DNA of 64,000 nucleotides from Pedobacter ginsengisoli (lineage in GTDB: Bacteria > Bacteroidota > Bacteroidia > Sphingobacteriales > Sphingobacteriaceae), in the NCBI RefSeq assembly GCF_030244015.1, contig NZ_JASSYX010000001.1, positions 620,001-684,000 of the forward strand, written 5' to 3'. Under the pieces are notes generated by a model. The model was given only the letters and a program-made list of their open reading frames with translations, did not search any database and was not told where the DNA came from. Made by a program: the position numbers and the translations under genes. This document shows positions 41,769 through 50,117 of the stretch, in pieces (position 1 is the first letter of the stretch; the number at the start of each line of letters is the position of its first letter).

Positions 41769-43853
41769 ATGAGATCATTACTTCTATCAATATTCGGCTT
41801 GTTTTGTACGGTCATTGCCATGGCCCAGGTCAGGGTCGATCTAAAAAAATTCAATCCAAAAAATGAAGCAGCTGTGAGTCAGAAAGCTGGCATTCTTGAA
41901 ATAAAATGGCCGGCAGGTAGCGGGAATACCGGTAAAATCGTTTTTGACCTTAATGGCTCAAAACCCTTATTTAAGGTCATCTCATTGAATAAAGGTACAG
42001 TACAAAAGGTCATTTCTACCGATATAGATCCAGCCTTTGTACTGAGTATAGGAAAAAGAGACCTCCTTTCGCAAAACGGCTGGAACATTTTTTTTGATAA
42101 GGTACCTTCGAAACCTTATAAGAGCTATCCTGCTGTACTGAAAAAGTCATCGGCTTCGGTAAAAAGTGTCGGCAGCCATACGGTTGTGACCATTGGCAGT
42201 TTGCACGCAGACCGTTTTGACGGTGCCCTGGAAATTACTTTTTACAACGGCAGCCCGCTCTTTAATGTCGCCGCGGTAATGTCCACTGATGTTGATGCAA
42301 CCGCATTGGTTTATGATGCCGGTTTGGTAGATAGAAAATCAGGCTGGAAAAACATCATGTGGATCAATGCAGATGATGAAATCTTGATAGATGAAATAAG
42401 ACCTGCGGATACGGCAAGAAATATCGCTGTAAAACACCGCGTAATAGCGGCTAAAGGTGCTGCCGGTACACTGGCACTGTTTCCTGCTCCGCACCAATAT
42501 TTTTATCCGCTGGATGAAGCGTTTAATCTGAAATTTACCTGGTATGGCAACAACTACCGCAAGATGACTGATGGTTATGGCATGGGCATCCGCCAGGACC
42601 TGAAAGGTGACAACCGCTTCGTGCCCTGGTTTAATGCCCCGCCGGGAACTAAACAAAGGATGAACTTCTTCTGCCTGATCAGCGATGGGGAGGCCGCGGA
42701 TGCTTTTACTGCGGTTAAAAAATTCACCCACAACGACAGCTACGTCAAGCTGCCTGGATTTAAAACCATGTCCAGTCATTTTCATAATGAGTTTATCATG
42801 AGCGTGGTACTGGCGGGAAAACCGGTTCCGGAGCACCCGGAATTTGTTGATGTATTTAAAAAGACAGGAATCGATATCGTCCACCTGGCTGAATTCCATT
42901 ATACCGCCCATCCTAAAGGACCAGATGATCAGCGTTTGAAAGAACTGAAAGCATTGTTTGAAATGTGCGAGCGTTTGTCTGATAAAGATTTTTTACTGCT
43001 TCCCGGCGAAGAGCCTAATGAATTTTTTGGAGGCCACTGGCTGCAGCTTTTCCCGAAACCGGTTTACTGGATCATGTCGAGAAAGCAGGATGTGCCTTTT
43101 GTGGAGGACAGGCCGGGTTTTGGTAAGGTCTACCACATAGGTGACAAGAAAGATATGCTCAAATTGCTGGAGCTGGAAAAGGGCCTGGCCTGGACGGCGC
43201 ATGCCAGAACAAAGGGTTCGGTAAATGCACCTGATGTCTATGCGCATGAGGATTTCTTCCTGTCAGACCGCTTTATGGGTGCTGCCTGGAAGGCCATGCC
43301 GGCTGATCTTTCTCAACCGTACCTGGGCAATAACCGTGTGCTAGGCTTGCTGGATGACATGAACAACTGGGGCGTGAAAAAGACCGTGATCACGGAAGCC
43401 GACTTATTTACCATTACTCCGCAAAATGAGATGTATGCCCATTTGAATGTCAACTACCTGATGCTGGATAAAGCACCGAAATTTTCGGAAAGCTGGCAAC
43501 CGGTTCTCGACGCGATGCAGTATGGAAAATTCTTCGGCTCGACAGGTGAGGTCCTGATGCCGGAATTGAAGATAAATGGTAAAATCTCGGGTGAGACGCT
43601 TGGTTTAAATGCCGATGGTACAGCTAATGTTTCTTTGAAACTCCTCTGGACATTCCCTATGAATTTTATAGAAGTAGTTTCGGGGGACGGCACGCGCATA
43701 TACAGGGATAAAATTGATCTGACCAAAACCAAAGCTTATGGTGATCAGGTATTTCAGTTTAAGACCAAACTGGCGGGAAGGACCTGGGTGAGGGTAGCCG
43801 CATGGGATGTTGCTGCGAACGGGGCATTTAGCCAGACTTTTTATATTAAATAG
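41769..43853 (+). CDS. Secreted protein with C-terminal PHP-like metal-dependent hydrolase domain
   Basis: 694 residues with a signal peptide (LLLSIFGLFCTVIAMAQ). The first about 320 residues are beta-rich and of no known family. From about 325 the order SSHFHNEFIM, VHLAEFHYTAH, LLLPGEEPNEFFGGHW and AWTAHAR resembles the metal ligands of PHP-type phosphoesterases/hydrolases (HxH, E, H). No substrate is known. The stop overlaps the response-regulator gene on the other strand by eight bases. Co-transcription with the GH127-like gene suggests a role in glycan breakdown. Confidence 0.75.
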   Translation: MRSLLLSIFGLFCTVIAMAQVRVDLKKFNPKNEAAVSQKAGILEIKWPAGSGNTGKIVFDLNGSKPLFKVISLNKGTVQKVISTDIDPAFVLSIGKRDLLSQNGWNIFFDKVPSKPYKSYPAVLKKSSASVKSVGSHTVVTIGSLHADRFDGALEITFYNGSPLFNVAAVMSTDVDATALVYDAGLVDRKSGWKNIMWINADDEILIDEIRPADTARNIAVKHRVIAAKGAAGTLALFPAPHQYFYPLDEAFNLKFTWYGNNYRKMTDGYGMGIRQDLKGDNRFVPWFNAPPGTKQRMNFFCLISDGEAADAFTAVKKFTHNDSYVKLPGFKTMSSHFHNEFIMSVVLAGKPVPEHPEFVDVFKKTGIDIVHLAEFHYTAHPKGPDDQRLKELKALFEMCERLSDKDFLLLPGEEPNEFFGGHWLQLFPKPVYWIMSRKQDVPFVEDRPGFGKVYHIGDKKDMLKLLELEKGLAWTAHARTKGSVNAPDVYAHEDFFLSDRFMGAAWKAMPADLSQPYLGNNRVLGLLDDMNNWGVKKTVITEADLFTITPQNEMYAHLNVNYLMLDKAPKFSESWQPVLDAMQYGKFFGSTGEVLMPELKINGKISGETLGLNADGTANVSLKLLWTFPMNFIEVVSGDGTRIYRDKIDLTKTKAYGDQVFQFKTKLAGRTWVRVAAWDVAANGAFSQTFYIK

Positions 43854-44640
43854 GCCTGTTCTTTTTCTCAGCCTGCTGGTTATTGAGGTAATCAGTAGGC
43901 GACATTCCGAACTGCCGGGAGAAGTTTCTGCCAAATTGCGTTTGTGAGCTGTAACCTACCATTTCAGCGATCTCGTATATCTTCAAAGTGCCTTCATTCA
44001 GCAATTCAGCGGCTTTTTTTAGGCGCGTCAGGTTGATGAGTTCATTTGGGCTTAAGTCTGAAATGGCCTTGATCTTACGATAGAATGTGGGTCGGCTCAT
44101 GTTCATTTGATCTGCCAGGTGTTCTACATCCAGATCGGGATCATTCAGGCTGTTATTGATGATCTGCTGGAGTTTTTCAAGGAACTGTTCATCTGCCCTG
44201 GAATAGGCCATGGTTTTGATGTGGAGCAAAGGGGAGTTTGCAAAATAAGCTTTGACCTTGTCCCTGTTTTTGAGCAGGCTGGATATCTGGACCTGCAAAA
44301 ATTCCGGGGAAAAGGGTTTTTCTACGTAAGCATCTGCCCCTGTTTCCAGACCCTCTATTTTTGATTGCAAGGTGTTTTTTGCGGTAAGCAATATCACCGG
44401 GATGTGACTGAGTTCTACGCTTGACTTGATGATTTTACAAAGCTCAAGTCCGTCCATCCCGGGCATCATGATGTCGCTGATGACCATTTGTATGGGTTCG
44501 CTTTTCAGGATTTCCAATGCTTTTAATCCGTTTCCGGCAGAACGTACATTGTATTGATCACTGAGATCATCGGTTATAAAATCAATAATATCTTCGTTGT
44601 CATCTACCAGAAGAACGGTAATATTCAGATTTTTTTCCAT
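43846..44640 (-). CDS. Response regulator with AraC-type DNA-binding domain
   Basis: 264 residues. A receiver domain (about 7-120) has the acidic pair D13-D14 and the phosphoacceptor D56 in VISDIMMPGMDG, plus a lysine in VEKPFSP. Two AraC helix-turn-helix motifs follow (LADQMNMSRPTFYRKIKAIS; IYEIAEMVGYSSQTQFGRNF). The gene begins inside the end of the kinase gene (16-base overlap). In canonical Bacteroidota hybrid two-component systems these domains are fused to the kinase; here they are a separate protein or are joined by slippage. It should activate the carbohydrate genes around it. Confidence 0.92.
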   Translation of the reverse strand: MEKNLNITVLLVDDNEDIIDFITDDLSDQYNVRSAGNGLKALEILKSEPIQMVISDIMMPGMDGLELCKIIKSSVELSHIPVILLTAKNTLQSKIEGLETGADAYVEKPFSPEFLQVQISSLLKNRDKVKAYFANSPLLHIKTMAYSRADEQFLEKLQQIINNSLNDPDLDVEHLADQMNMSRPTFYRKIKAISDLSPNELINLTRLKKAAELLNEGTLKIYEIAEMVGYSSQTQFGRNFSRQFGMSPTDYLNNQQAEKKNRPI

Positions 44641-47600
44641 TTGGTGTTCAGGTTAAACTCAATAAGCTGGTGGATTGGCAGCTTGAGTACAAAGATATTA
44701 AAATCGGCAGATGGTTGCTGAAGGGTTAATGATCCGTTGTGCAGTTCTGCCAGGGCCCTTGACAAAGAAAGACCGATGCCGGTTCCTGGCTTGATGTCTG
44801 CTTCCCTGGCCCTGAAAAAAGGTTCAAAAATCTTTTCACTGATCTCCTGTGGTATGGGTTTTCCATCGCTGATCGCCCTGATTGTAAATTGATCGTCCCC
44901 TGCTTTAGTCTCCTCAAGTTCAATTTTGATGCTCGATTCGCAATATTTCAGTCCATTGTCTATCAGGTTGCTGATGATCTTATGGAAAGCTTCAAGATCG
45001 ATATAAGCAAACAGATGTGCTTCAGGCATTTGAATCGTGTAGCTGATTTGTTTTTGCTCTGCTATTGGCTGGAAACGGTTTGCAATGTCCCTGAGTGCCT
45101 CCGATACGTCGGTCTTTACAAAATTAAGGGAGAAGCCCCTGGTTTCAGTCTTTCTGAAATCCAGAAGCTGATTGGTCAGTTCCAGCAAGCGGTCTGTATT
45201 CTTATTCATGATCCTCAGGTTCTTTTCCATATCCGGAATATCGGTGGCACGCCTGATCATTTTTTCCATTGGTCCCTTGATCAGCGTAAGCGGGCTTCTG
45301 ATCTCATGAGCAATATTGGTGAAGAACTCTATTTTTGCATGATAGATTTCTTTTTCCTTTTCGTTTTCAAAGACCTCCATCCGGCGGGCATTTCGCCGCT
45401 CTATTCTCTTGTGGTCACGTTTGACCAGGACGTAAACAAGAAGGCCGGCAGCTAAAATATACAATAAATAAGCAAGATTACTGGCCCACCATGGCGGCAG
45501 AATTACGATATTCAGGGTTGTTTCCCTGGTGTTCCATATGCCTGAACTATTTGATGCTTTTACCCTGAATGTGTATTCTCCCGGTGAAAGGTCTGTGAAA
45601 TAGGCTTTTCTGTTTTGTTTCAGATAGGTCCAGTCTTTATCAATCCCATCCATCTTATATGCATATTCGGTCATTATGGGAGAAGTATAGCTGAGTGCTG
45701 CAAAGTCAATGCTAAATGTCGATTGTGTGTGCCTTAACTGGACCCTGTCGGTAAGCAAAATGGACTTTTTCAGGGGTGAGCTTTTGGTGCCGATGAGCAG
45801 TTCCTGATTGTTGACCTGTATGCCTGTAATAAACACAGGAGGTTTAAAAGAATCTGGCTTGAAATCTGCGGGATCAAAACGGATGAGGCCCTTTACGCTG
45901 CCAAAATACATTCTGCCGGAAGGGTCTTTATAGGCGGAGCTGTAGTTGAACTGGTCACTGAGCAGGCCGTCTGACTTGGTAAAATTCTTTAAAGCGCCTG
46001 TTTTCGGATTAAATCTCAGCAGCCCCTTCGAGGTGCTGATCCACAAGTTTTCATCGGCGTCTTCCAGCATCCCGTAGATTACATTGCTCGGAAAGCCATC
46101 CTTGATCGTGTAGCGGTCAAAGTCATGGGTACGTTTATTGAACTTGCATAAGCCTGCCTCAGTTGCCACCCATATGTTCTTTTCACTGTCTTCAAATATT
46201 CTGTTCACCCGGTTGTCAATCAGACTTCTTTTATTTTTAGGATCATTTTTATAATAGCCTTGTGTTTGCTTCTCCGGGTTGTAATAATATAGCCCGTCCC
46301 TAATGGTGGCCAGCCAGATGGTTCCTTCGCTGTCTTCTATCAATCCGGTATAAAAAATATGGTCAGGGGCCTGGGAGATGACATCGAAATTGTCCGCTTT
46401 TCGGTTATATGAATATAGCCCCCTTGTGGTGGCTATTAAGATCTGACCGGCCCTGGTTTTATAGATGCAATAGACAAAATTGCTCTTCAGTTGTTTCGGC
46501 CCTGTACCGATAGAATAATGGCGGATCACTTTTCTGGTGTTCAGGTCCATCACATCCAGGCCATGTTCAAAGGTACCGATCCAGAGTTCATTGCCATCAG
46601 CGAAAAGGCCGTGTAAATTGGTATGTGATATCCCGGTTTTGGTGCCGTCCGGCCTATAGTTATCCACTTTGCCGCTTGCGGGATCCAGCTTGTTGAGTCC
46701 GGCATCTTCTGTGCCAATCCACAGGTTGTTTTTAGTGTCGGGGGTAATTTCTCTGACCGCGTTACCGCTGATAGAATTCTCTCCAATCTTGTGGTAGAAC
46801 TTTTCGAAAACAGAATATTGCTTCGGGTAATAGTTTATTCCCCCGAAATAGGTACAGATCCAAACCCCGCCTTCATGATCCTTTGATAAAAAATAGATGG
46901 CATTATCTGAAAGTGAGTAGGGGTCGTTGTATTGTTTTTTGAGATTGGTATACCGGCCGGTTTCCAGGTTAAGAATGTAAATCCCGGTTTCGGTACCAAC
47001 CCAGAACGTGTTTTCAGATTGCTTTAAAAATGTTCTGGCATAAATTTCTGTTTTATCATCTGTACGGGATAAAATGTCTTTGTACTGATGCGTGCTGAGG
47101 TTAAAATACTTGACACCCTGATTTGAGGTGCCAACCAAAATGTGGTTGTTGCCGGCATCGTGAATTCGTTCTATTCCTCTGGATGTACTTGGGGGTGATT
47201 TCTCAAAAACGGAGTACCTGGAAAAGTTATCACGGTCGTGATGATATTCGGCAAGTTCCCCGTCCGTTGTTGCAACCCACAATTTGCCGTTGGCGGTTTG
47301 ACACAAAGCGGTTGCGTAAAAGTATTCAGAGACCGTATATTCTTTGATCGTCTTAAGCTTATTGTCAAACCTGCAAAGTGTCAGACCGGAAATGAACCAG
47401 ATATTTTGGTTCTTGTCAAAGAGAACGGTCCTGATCTCTTTGTGTTTGCTGTTTCTGAGCTGTGTAAAGTTTTCAGTGGATTTGTTGTAGCTATATAATC
47501 CCTGTTCGGTACCGACCCAAAGCAGCCCCTGCCTGTCTTCTGCCAGGCAATGGATAAAGCTTCCGCCAAGACTTCTGCTGTCATCGGTATCGTTTCTGTA

Positions 47601-47801
47601 GTTTTTAAAAGAGTAACCGTCGAAACGGCTAAGGCCGTCTTTTGTTCCAAACCACATGAAGCCGTCTTTATCCTGTAAGCTGCAGAGTACTGCATTGTTA
47701 GACAATCCGTCTTCCACCTGGTACCTTCGGAAATAGTAAGGCTGACCAAACAGCAGTTCCGCAAAAAGAAGTAACGATATGAGTAGGCTGAGTTTTTTCA
47801 A
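44625..47801 (-). CDS. Sensor histidine kinase with periplasmic Reg_prop propeller (HTCS-type, without receiver)
   Basis: 1058 residues. A signal segment is followed by about 14 two-component regulator propeller repeats (for example DKDGFMWFGTKDGLSRFDGY), a Y_Y_Y domain (FSIDFAALSYTSP; SPGEYTFRVKASNSSG) and one membrane helix (ASNLAYLLYILAAGLLVYVL, about 775-795). HisKA follows with H832 in NIAHEIRSPLTLIKG, then HATPase with NLIDNGLKY and GTGIGLSLSRAL. The periplasmic part should bind an oligosaccharide. The protein ends after the ATPase domain, whereas classical hybrids continue into receiver and AraC domains. An A7 run just before its stop lies where the response regulator starts. Confidence 0.93.
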   Translation of the reverse strand: MKKLSLLISLLLFAELLFGQPYYFRRYQVEDGLSNNAVLCSLQDKDGFMWFGTKDGLSRFDGYSFKNYRNDTDDSRSLGGSFIHCLAEDRQGLLWVGTEQGLYSYNKSTENFTQLRNSKHKEIRTVLFDKNQNIWFISGLTLCRFDNKLKTIKEYTVSEYFYATALCQTANGKLWVATTDGELAEYHHDRDNFSRYSVFEKSPPSTSRGIERIHDAGNNHILVGTSNQGVKYFNLSTHQYKDILSRTDDKTEIYARTFLKQSENTFWVGTETGIYILNLETGRYTNLKKQYNDPYSLSDNAIYFLSKDHEGGVWICTYFGGINYYPKQYSVFEKFYHKIGENSISGNAVREITPDTKNNLWIGTEDAGLNKLDPASGKVDNYRPDGTKTGISHTNLHGLFADGNELWIGTFEHGLDVMDLNTRKVIRHYSIGTGPKQLKSNFVYCIYKTRAGQILIATTRGLYSYNRKADNFDVISQAPDHIFYTGLIEDSEGTIWLATIRDGLYYYNPEKQTQGYYKNDPKNKRSLIDNRVNRIFEDSEKNIWVATEAGLCKFNKRTHDFDRYTIKDGFPSNVIYGMLEDADENLWISTSKGLLRFNPKTGALKNFTKSDGLLSDQFNYSSAYKDPSGRMYFGSVKGLIRFDPADFKPDSFKPPVFITGIQVNNQELLIGTKSSPLKKSILLTDRVQLRHTQSTFSIDFAALSYTSPIMTEYAYKMDGIDKDWTYLKQNRKAYFTDLSPGEYTFRVKASNSSGIWNTRETTLNIVILPPWWASNLAYLLYILAAGLLVYVLVKRDHKRIERRNARRMEVFENEKEKEIYHAKIEFFTNIAHEIRSPLTLIKGPMEKMIRRATDIPDMEKNLRIMNKNTDRLLELTNQLLDFRKTETRGFSLNFVKTDVSEALRDIANRFQPIAEQKQISYTIQMPEAHLFAYIDLEAFHKIISNLIDNGLKYCESSIKIELEETKAGDDQFTIRAISDGKPIPQEISEKIFEPFFRAREADIKPGTGIGLSLSRALAELHNGSLTLQQPSADFNIFVLKLPIHQLIEFNLNTKWKKI

Positions 47802-47877
47802 GTCTGTTTAGATACCTGTTCAAACTTAGAGAAAATTGCTTTTATATTTAGGGTGTCTTTTAACCGGATTGTTGAGG

Positions 47878-47910
47878 TTTGAGACAAAATGGAGAAATTT
47901 TGATACAAAT
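47878..47910 (+). promoter_or_regulatory. Candidate operator in the kinase/GH2 divergent gap
   Basis: TTTGAGACAAAATG at 47878-47891 is followed by the partly similar TTTTGATACAAAT at 47898-47910, giving two half-sites with a period of about 21 bases. The first matches the site at 39637-39650. The 238-base gap (47802-48039) should hold promoters for both genes; nothing else is clear. Confidence 0.5.
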
Positions 47911-48039
47911 CAATTTAAAGACCGAAATTAAAAAACCAATCTTTGGTTGTGATTTTATGCAGCATAGCCAGGGATTGCTAAAACACAGACCAAATATAAA
48001 AACCGATTTCAATTTGAAATTTAATCAACACACTATAAA

Positions 48040-49881
48040 ATGACTAAAAACTATTTATTAGCAACGGCATTGTCCTGCCTGTTGCTGAGTGCAAAAGCGC
48101 AAACAGGCTGGAAACCGGTTGGCGGAAGAATTATGACGCCATGGGCTGAAAAGATAAACCCGGCTAGCCCATTGCCAGAGTATCCACGTCCGCAATTGGT
48201 GAGAGCTAACAACTGGAAGAACCTGAATGGGTTATGGGACTATTCCATCACTGATAAAAACGCGGAAGCCCCGAAGAGCTATCAGGGAAAAATATTGGTT
48301 CCTTTTGCTGTGGAATCGGCCTTGTCCGGGGTGGGGAAAACGCTGGATAAAAATAACCTGTTGTGGCACAAAACCAGCTTTGCGATTCCTTCAAGCATGA
48401 AAAACACCATTTTGCTGCATTTTGGCGCGGTAGACTGGAAGACAGATATCTGGCTGAATGGTCAGAAAGTCGGCACACATGAAGGTGGCTTTGATCCGTT
48501 TTCTTTTGACATCACAGCTTTTGTTAAAAAAGGCGGAAAGCAGGAACTGGTGATCAGTGTATGGGACCCTACAGATGAAGGCCCTCAGCCTAGAGGCAAG
48601 CAGGTCAAAAAGCCTGAGGGAATCTGGTATACGCCTGTGAGCGGGATCTGGCAGACGGTATGGCTGGAAAGTGTTCCTAAAAGCTATATCGCTTCAACCA
48701 GACAGACACCGGATATTGACACCAAAACCCTTGCTGTATCGGCTGATGTGCAGTCTGCTTTGGCAGGGGACAAATTGAGGGTTACCGCATTTGACGGTAA
48801 AACTAAGGTTGCAGAGCAGGAAGTAGAGGCCAGTGAAGAAGCTTCACTGCCAATTGCCAATCCTAAACTCTGGACGCCCAATTCTCCTTTCTTGTACGAT
48901 CTTAAAGTGGCGGTGCTGCGCAATGGAAAAGTAATTGATGAAGTGAGCAGCTATTTTGCAATGCGTAAGTCGTCAATGGGCCCTGATAAGGAAGGCACAC
49001 AAAGAATGTTGCTGAACAATCAGTTTGTATTTCAGTATGGTCCTTTAGATCAGGGATGGTGGCCTGATGGATTGTATACTCCTCCGACTTATGAGGCGAT
49101 GGCATTTGACATCATCAAAACGAAGGAAATGGGTTTTAATATGATCCGTAAGCACATCAAGGTCGAGCCGGCACGCTGGTATTATGAGTGTGATAAACTG
49201 GGTATACTGGTTTGGCAGGACATGCCAAGTGGTGACCTGGGTAACCACTGGGAGCCTAAGCTTGGCCAGATGGGTGGAACAGATAAAGACCGTACACCTG
49301 AATCTGAGGGCTATTACCGTAAGGAATGGGAAAAGATCATGAAGGACCTGCATAATTTTCCAAGTATTGTGGTCTGGACTCCTTTCAACGAGGCCTGGGG
49401 ACAGTTCAAGACTAAAGAGATTGCGGAATGGACAAAAAAAATGGATCCTTCGCGCCTTGTGAACAGCGCTAGTGGCGGTAACCATGTGATCACCGGTGAT
49501 ATTGTTGACCTTCATCATTATCCTGATCCTCAGATGCCGAGACCTGATCTTTTTGGGCCGACACATGCGGTGGTTTTGGGTGAGTTTGGAGGTTTAGGGC
49601 TTCCTATTAAAGAACATACCTGGCTGCAGGACAAAAACTGGGGATACGGTAAGCTTTTCGAGAATACCGAAGAACTGTTCAAACGTTACTCATCATTTAT
49701 GGACAGAATGGACTTTTTGATCACAAAAGGTTTGTCGGCAGCGGTTTATACGCAAACTACTGATGTGGAGAATGAAACCAATGGTTTGATGACTTACGAC
49801 AGGAAAGTGATTAAGGTTCCTGTTGAGAAATTGAAAGCAGTTACTGATAAGTTATATACACATTCGTCAGTGATGCCATAG
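48040..49881 (+). CDS. Glycoside hydrolase family 2 enzyme
   Basis: 613 residues with a signal peptide (LLATALSCLLLSAKAQ). The GH2 sugar-binding domain is seen at about 45-210 (NWKNLNGLWDYSI; HFGAVDWKTDIWLNGQKVG; THEGGFDPFSFDIT). An immunoglobulin-like domain follows, then the TIM barrel with MIRKHIKVEPARWYYECDKL and VWTPFNEAWGQ, where the glutamate after N is the likely acid/base. Nucleophile candidates lie near VLGEFGG. Specificity (beta-galactosidase, glucuronidase or another) cannot be settled by eye. Divergent from the sensor kinase, probably under its control. The structured RNA copy B lies after the stop. Confidence 0.9.
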   Translation: MTKNYLLATALSCLLLSAKAQTGWKPVGGRIMTPWAEKINPASPLPEYPRPQLVRANNWKNLNGLWDYSITDKNAEAPKSYQGKILVPFAVESALSGVGKTLDKNNLLWHKTSFAIPSSMKNTILLHFGAVDWKTDIWLNGQKVGTHEGGFDPFSFDITAFVKKGGKQELVISVWDPTDEGPQPRGKQVKKPEGIWYTPVSGIWQTVWLESVPKSYIASTRQTPDIDTKTLAVSADVQSALAGDKLRVTAFDGKTKVAEQEVEASEEASLPIANPKLWTPNSPFLYDLKVAVLRNGKVIDEVSSYFAMRKSSMGPDKEGTQRMLLNNQFVFQYGPLDQGWWPDGLYTPPTYEAMAFDIIKTKEMGFNMIRKHIKVEPARWYYECDKLGILVWQDMPSGDLGNHWEPKLGQMGGTDKDRTPESEGYYRKEWEKIMKDLHNFPSIVVWTPFNEAWGQFKTKEIAEWTKKMDPSRLVNSASGGNHVITGDIVDLHHYPDPQMPRPDLFGPTHAVVLGEFGGLGLPIKEHTWLQDKNWGYGKLFENTEELFKRYSSFMDRMDFLITKGLSAAVYTQTTDVENETNGLMTYDRKVIKVPVEKLKAVTDKLYTHSSVMP

Positions 49882-49903
49882 TAGGAATGGTGTTTATGTA
49901 ATC

Positions 49904-50029
49904 GCTTGGGGGTTTGAAGAAAAATTACCGTTCTCCTCGAAGACTGCATCTCTTAGGCCCCGATGAAGGATCGGGTCAAAGAGCGCTGATGTCTTCTCTG
50001 AGAAGGTAATTTTTCTCCGGCCCCCAAGC
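49904..50029 (+). ncRNA. Structured RNA candidate, copy B
   Basis: Two nested outer stems are perfect: GCTTGGGGG (49904-49912) with CCCCCAAGC (50021-50029), and GAAAAATTACC (49919-49929) with GGTAATTTTTC (50005-50015). Inside, CCCGAT/ATCGGG and CTCTT/AAGAG form an inner arm. The strands CTCCTCGAAGACTG (49933-49945 region) and ATGTCTTCTCTGAGAA (49989-50004) are shared with copy A at 25271-25362. The outer stems share no sequence with copy A, yet both pair completely. It sits 22 bases after the GH2 stop. A terminator-like role is possible, but the conserved interior argues for more. Confidence 0.65.
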
Positions 50030-50117
50030 TTGCGTTTAAGCACAGGTGTTATGTGCAATGTCGATGTTTCAATGTCATTGAATTATTGCTATATTGTATG
50101 TCCAAATATCTAATGCT

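Noticed and set aside
42339..42911. 190-residue minus-strand frame inside the PHP-like gene
   Set aside because: Antisense shadow; the plus-strand protein has a signal peptide and conserved metal motifs.
44889..45455. 188-residue plus-strand open frame inside the sensor kinase gene
   Set aside because: It is antisense to the HisKA/HATPase region, whose motifs are clear on the minus strand. No signal or domain in the plus-strand translation.
49045..49566. 173-residue minus-strand frame inside the GH2 gene
   Set aside because: Antisense to the catalytic barrel of a clear GH2 enzyme. It has no recognisable domain.
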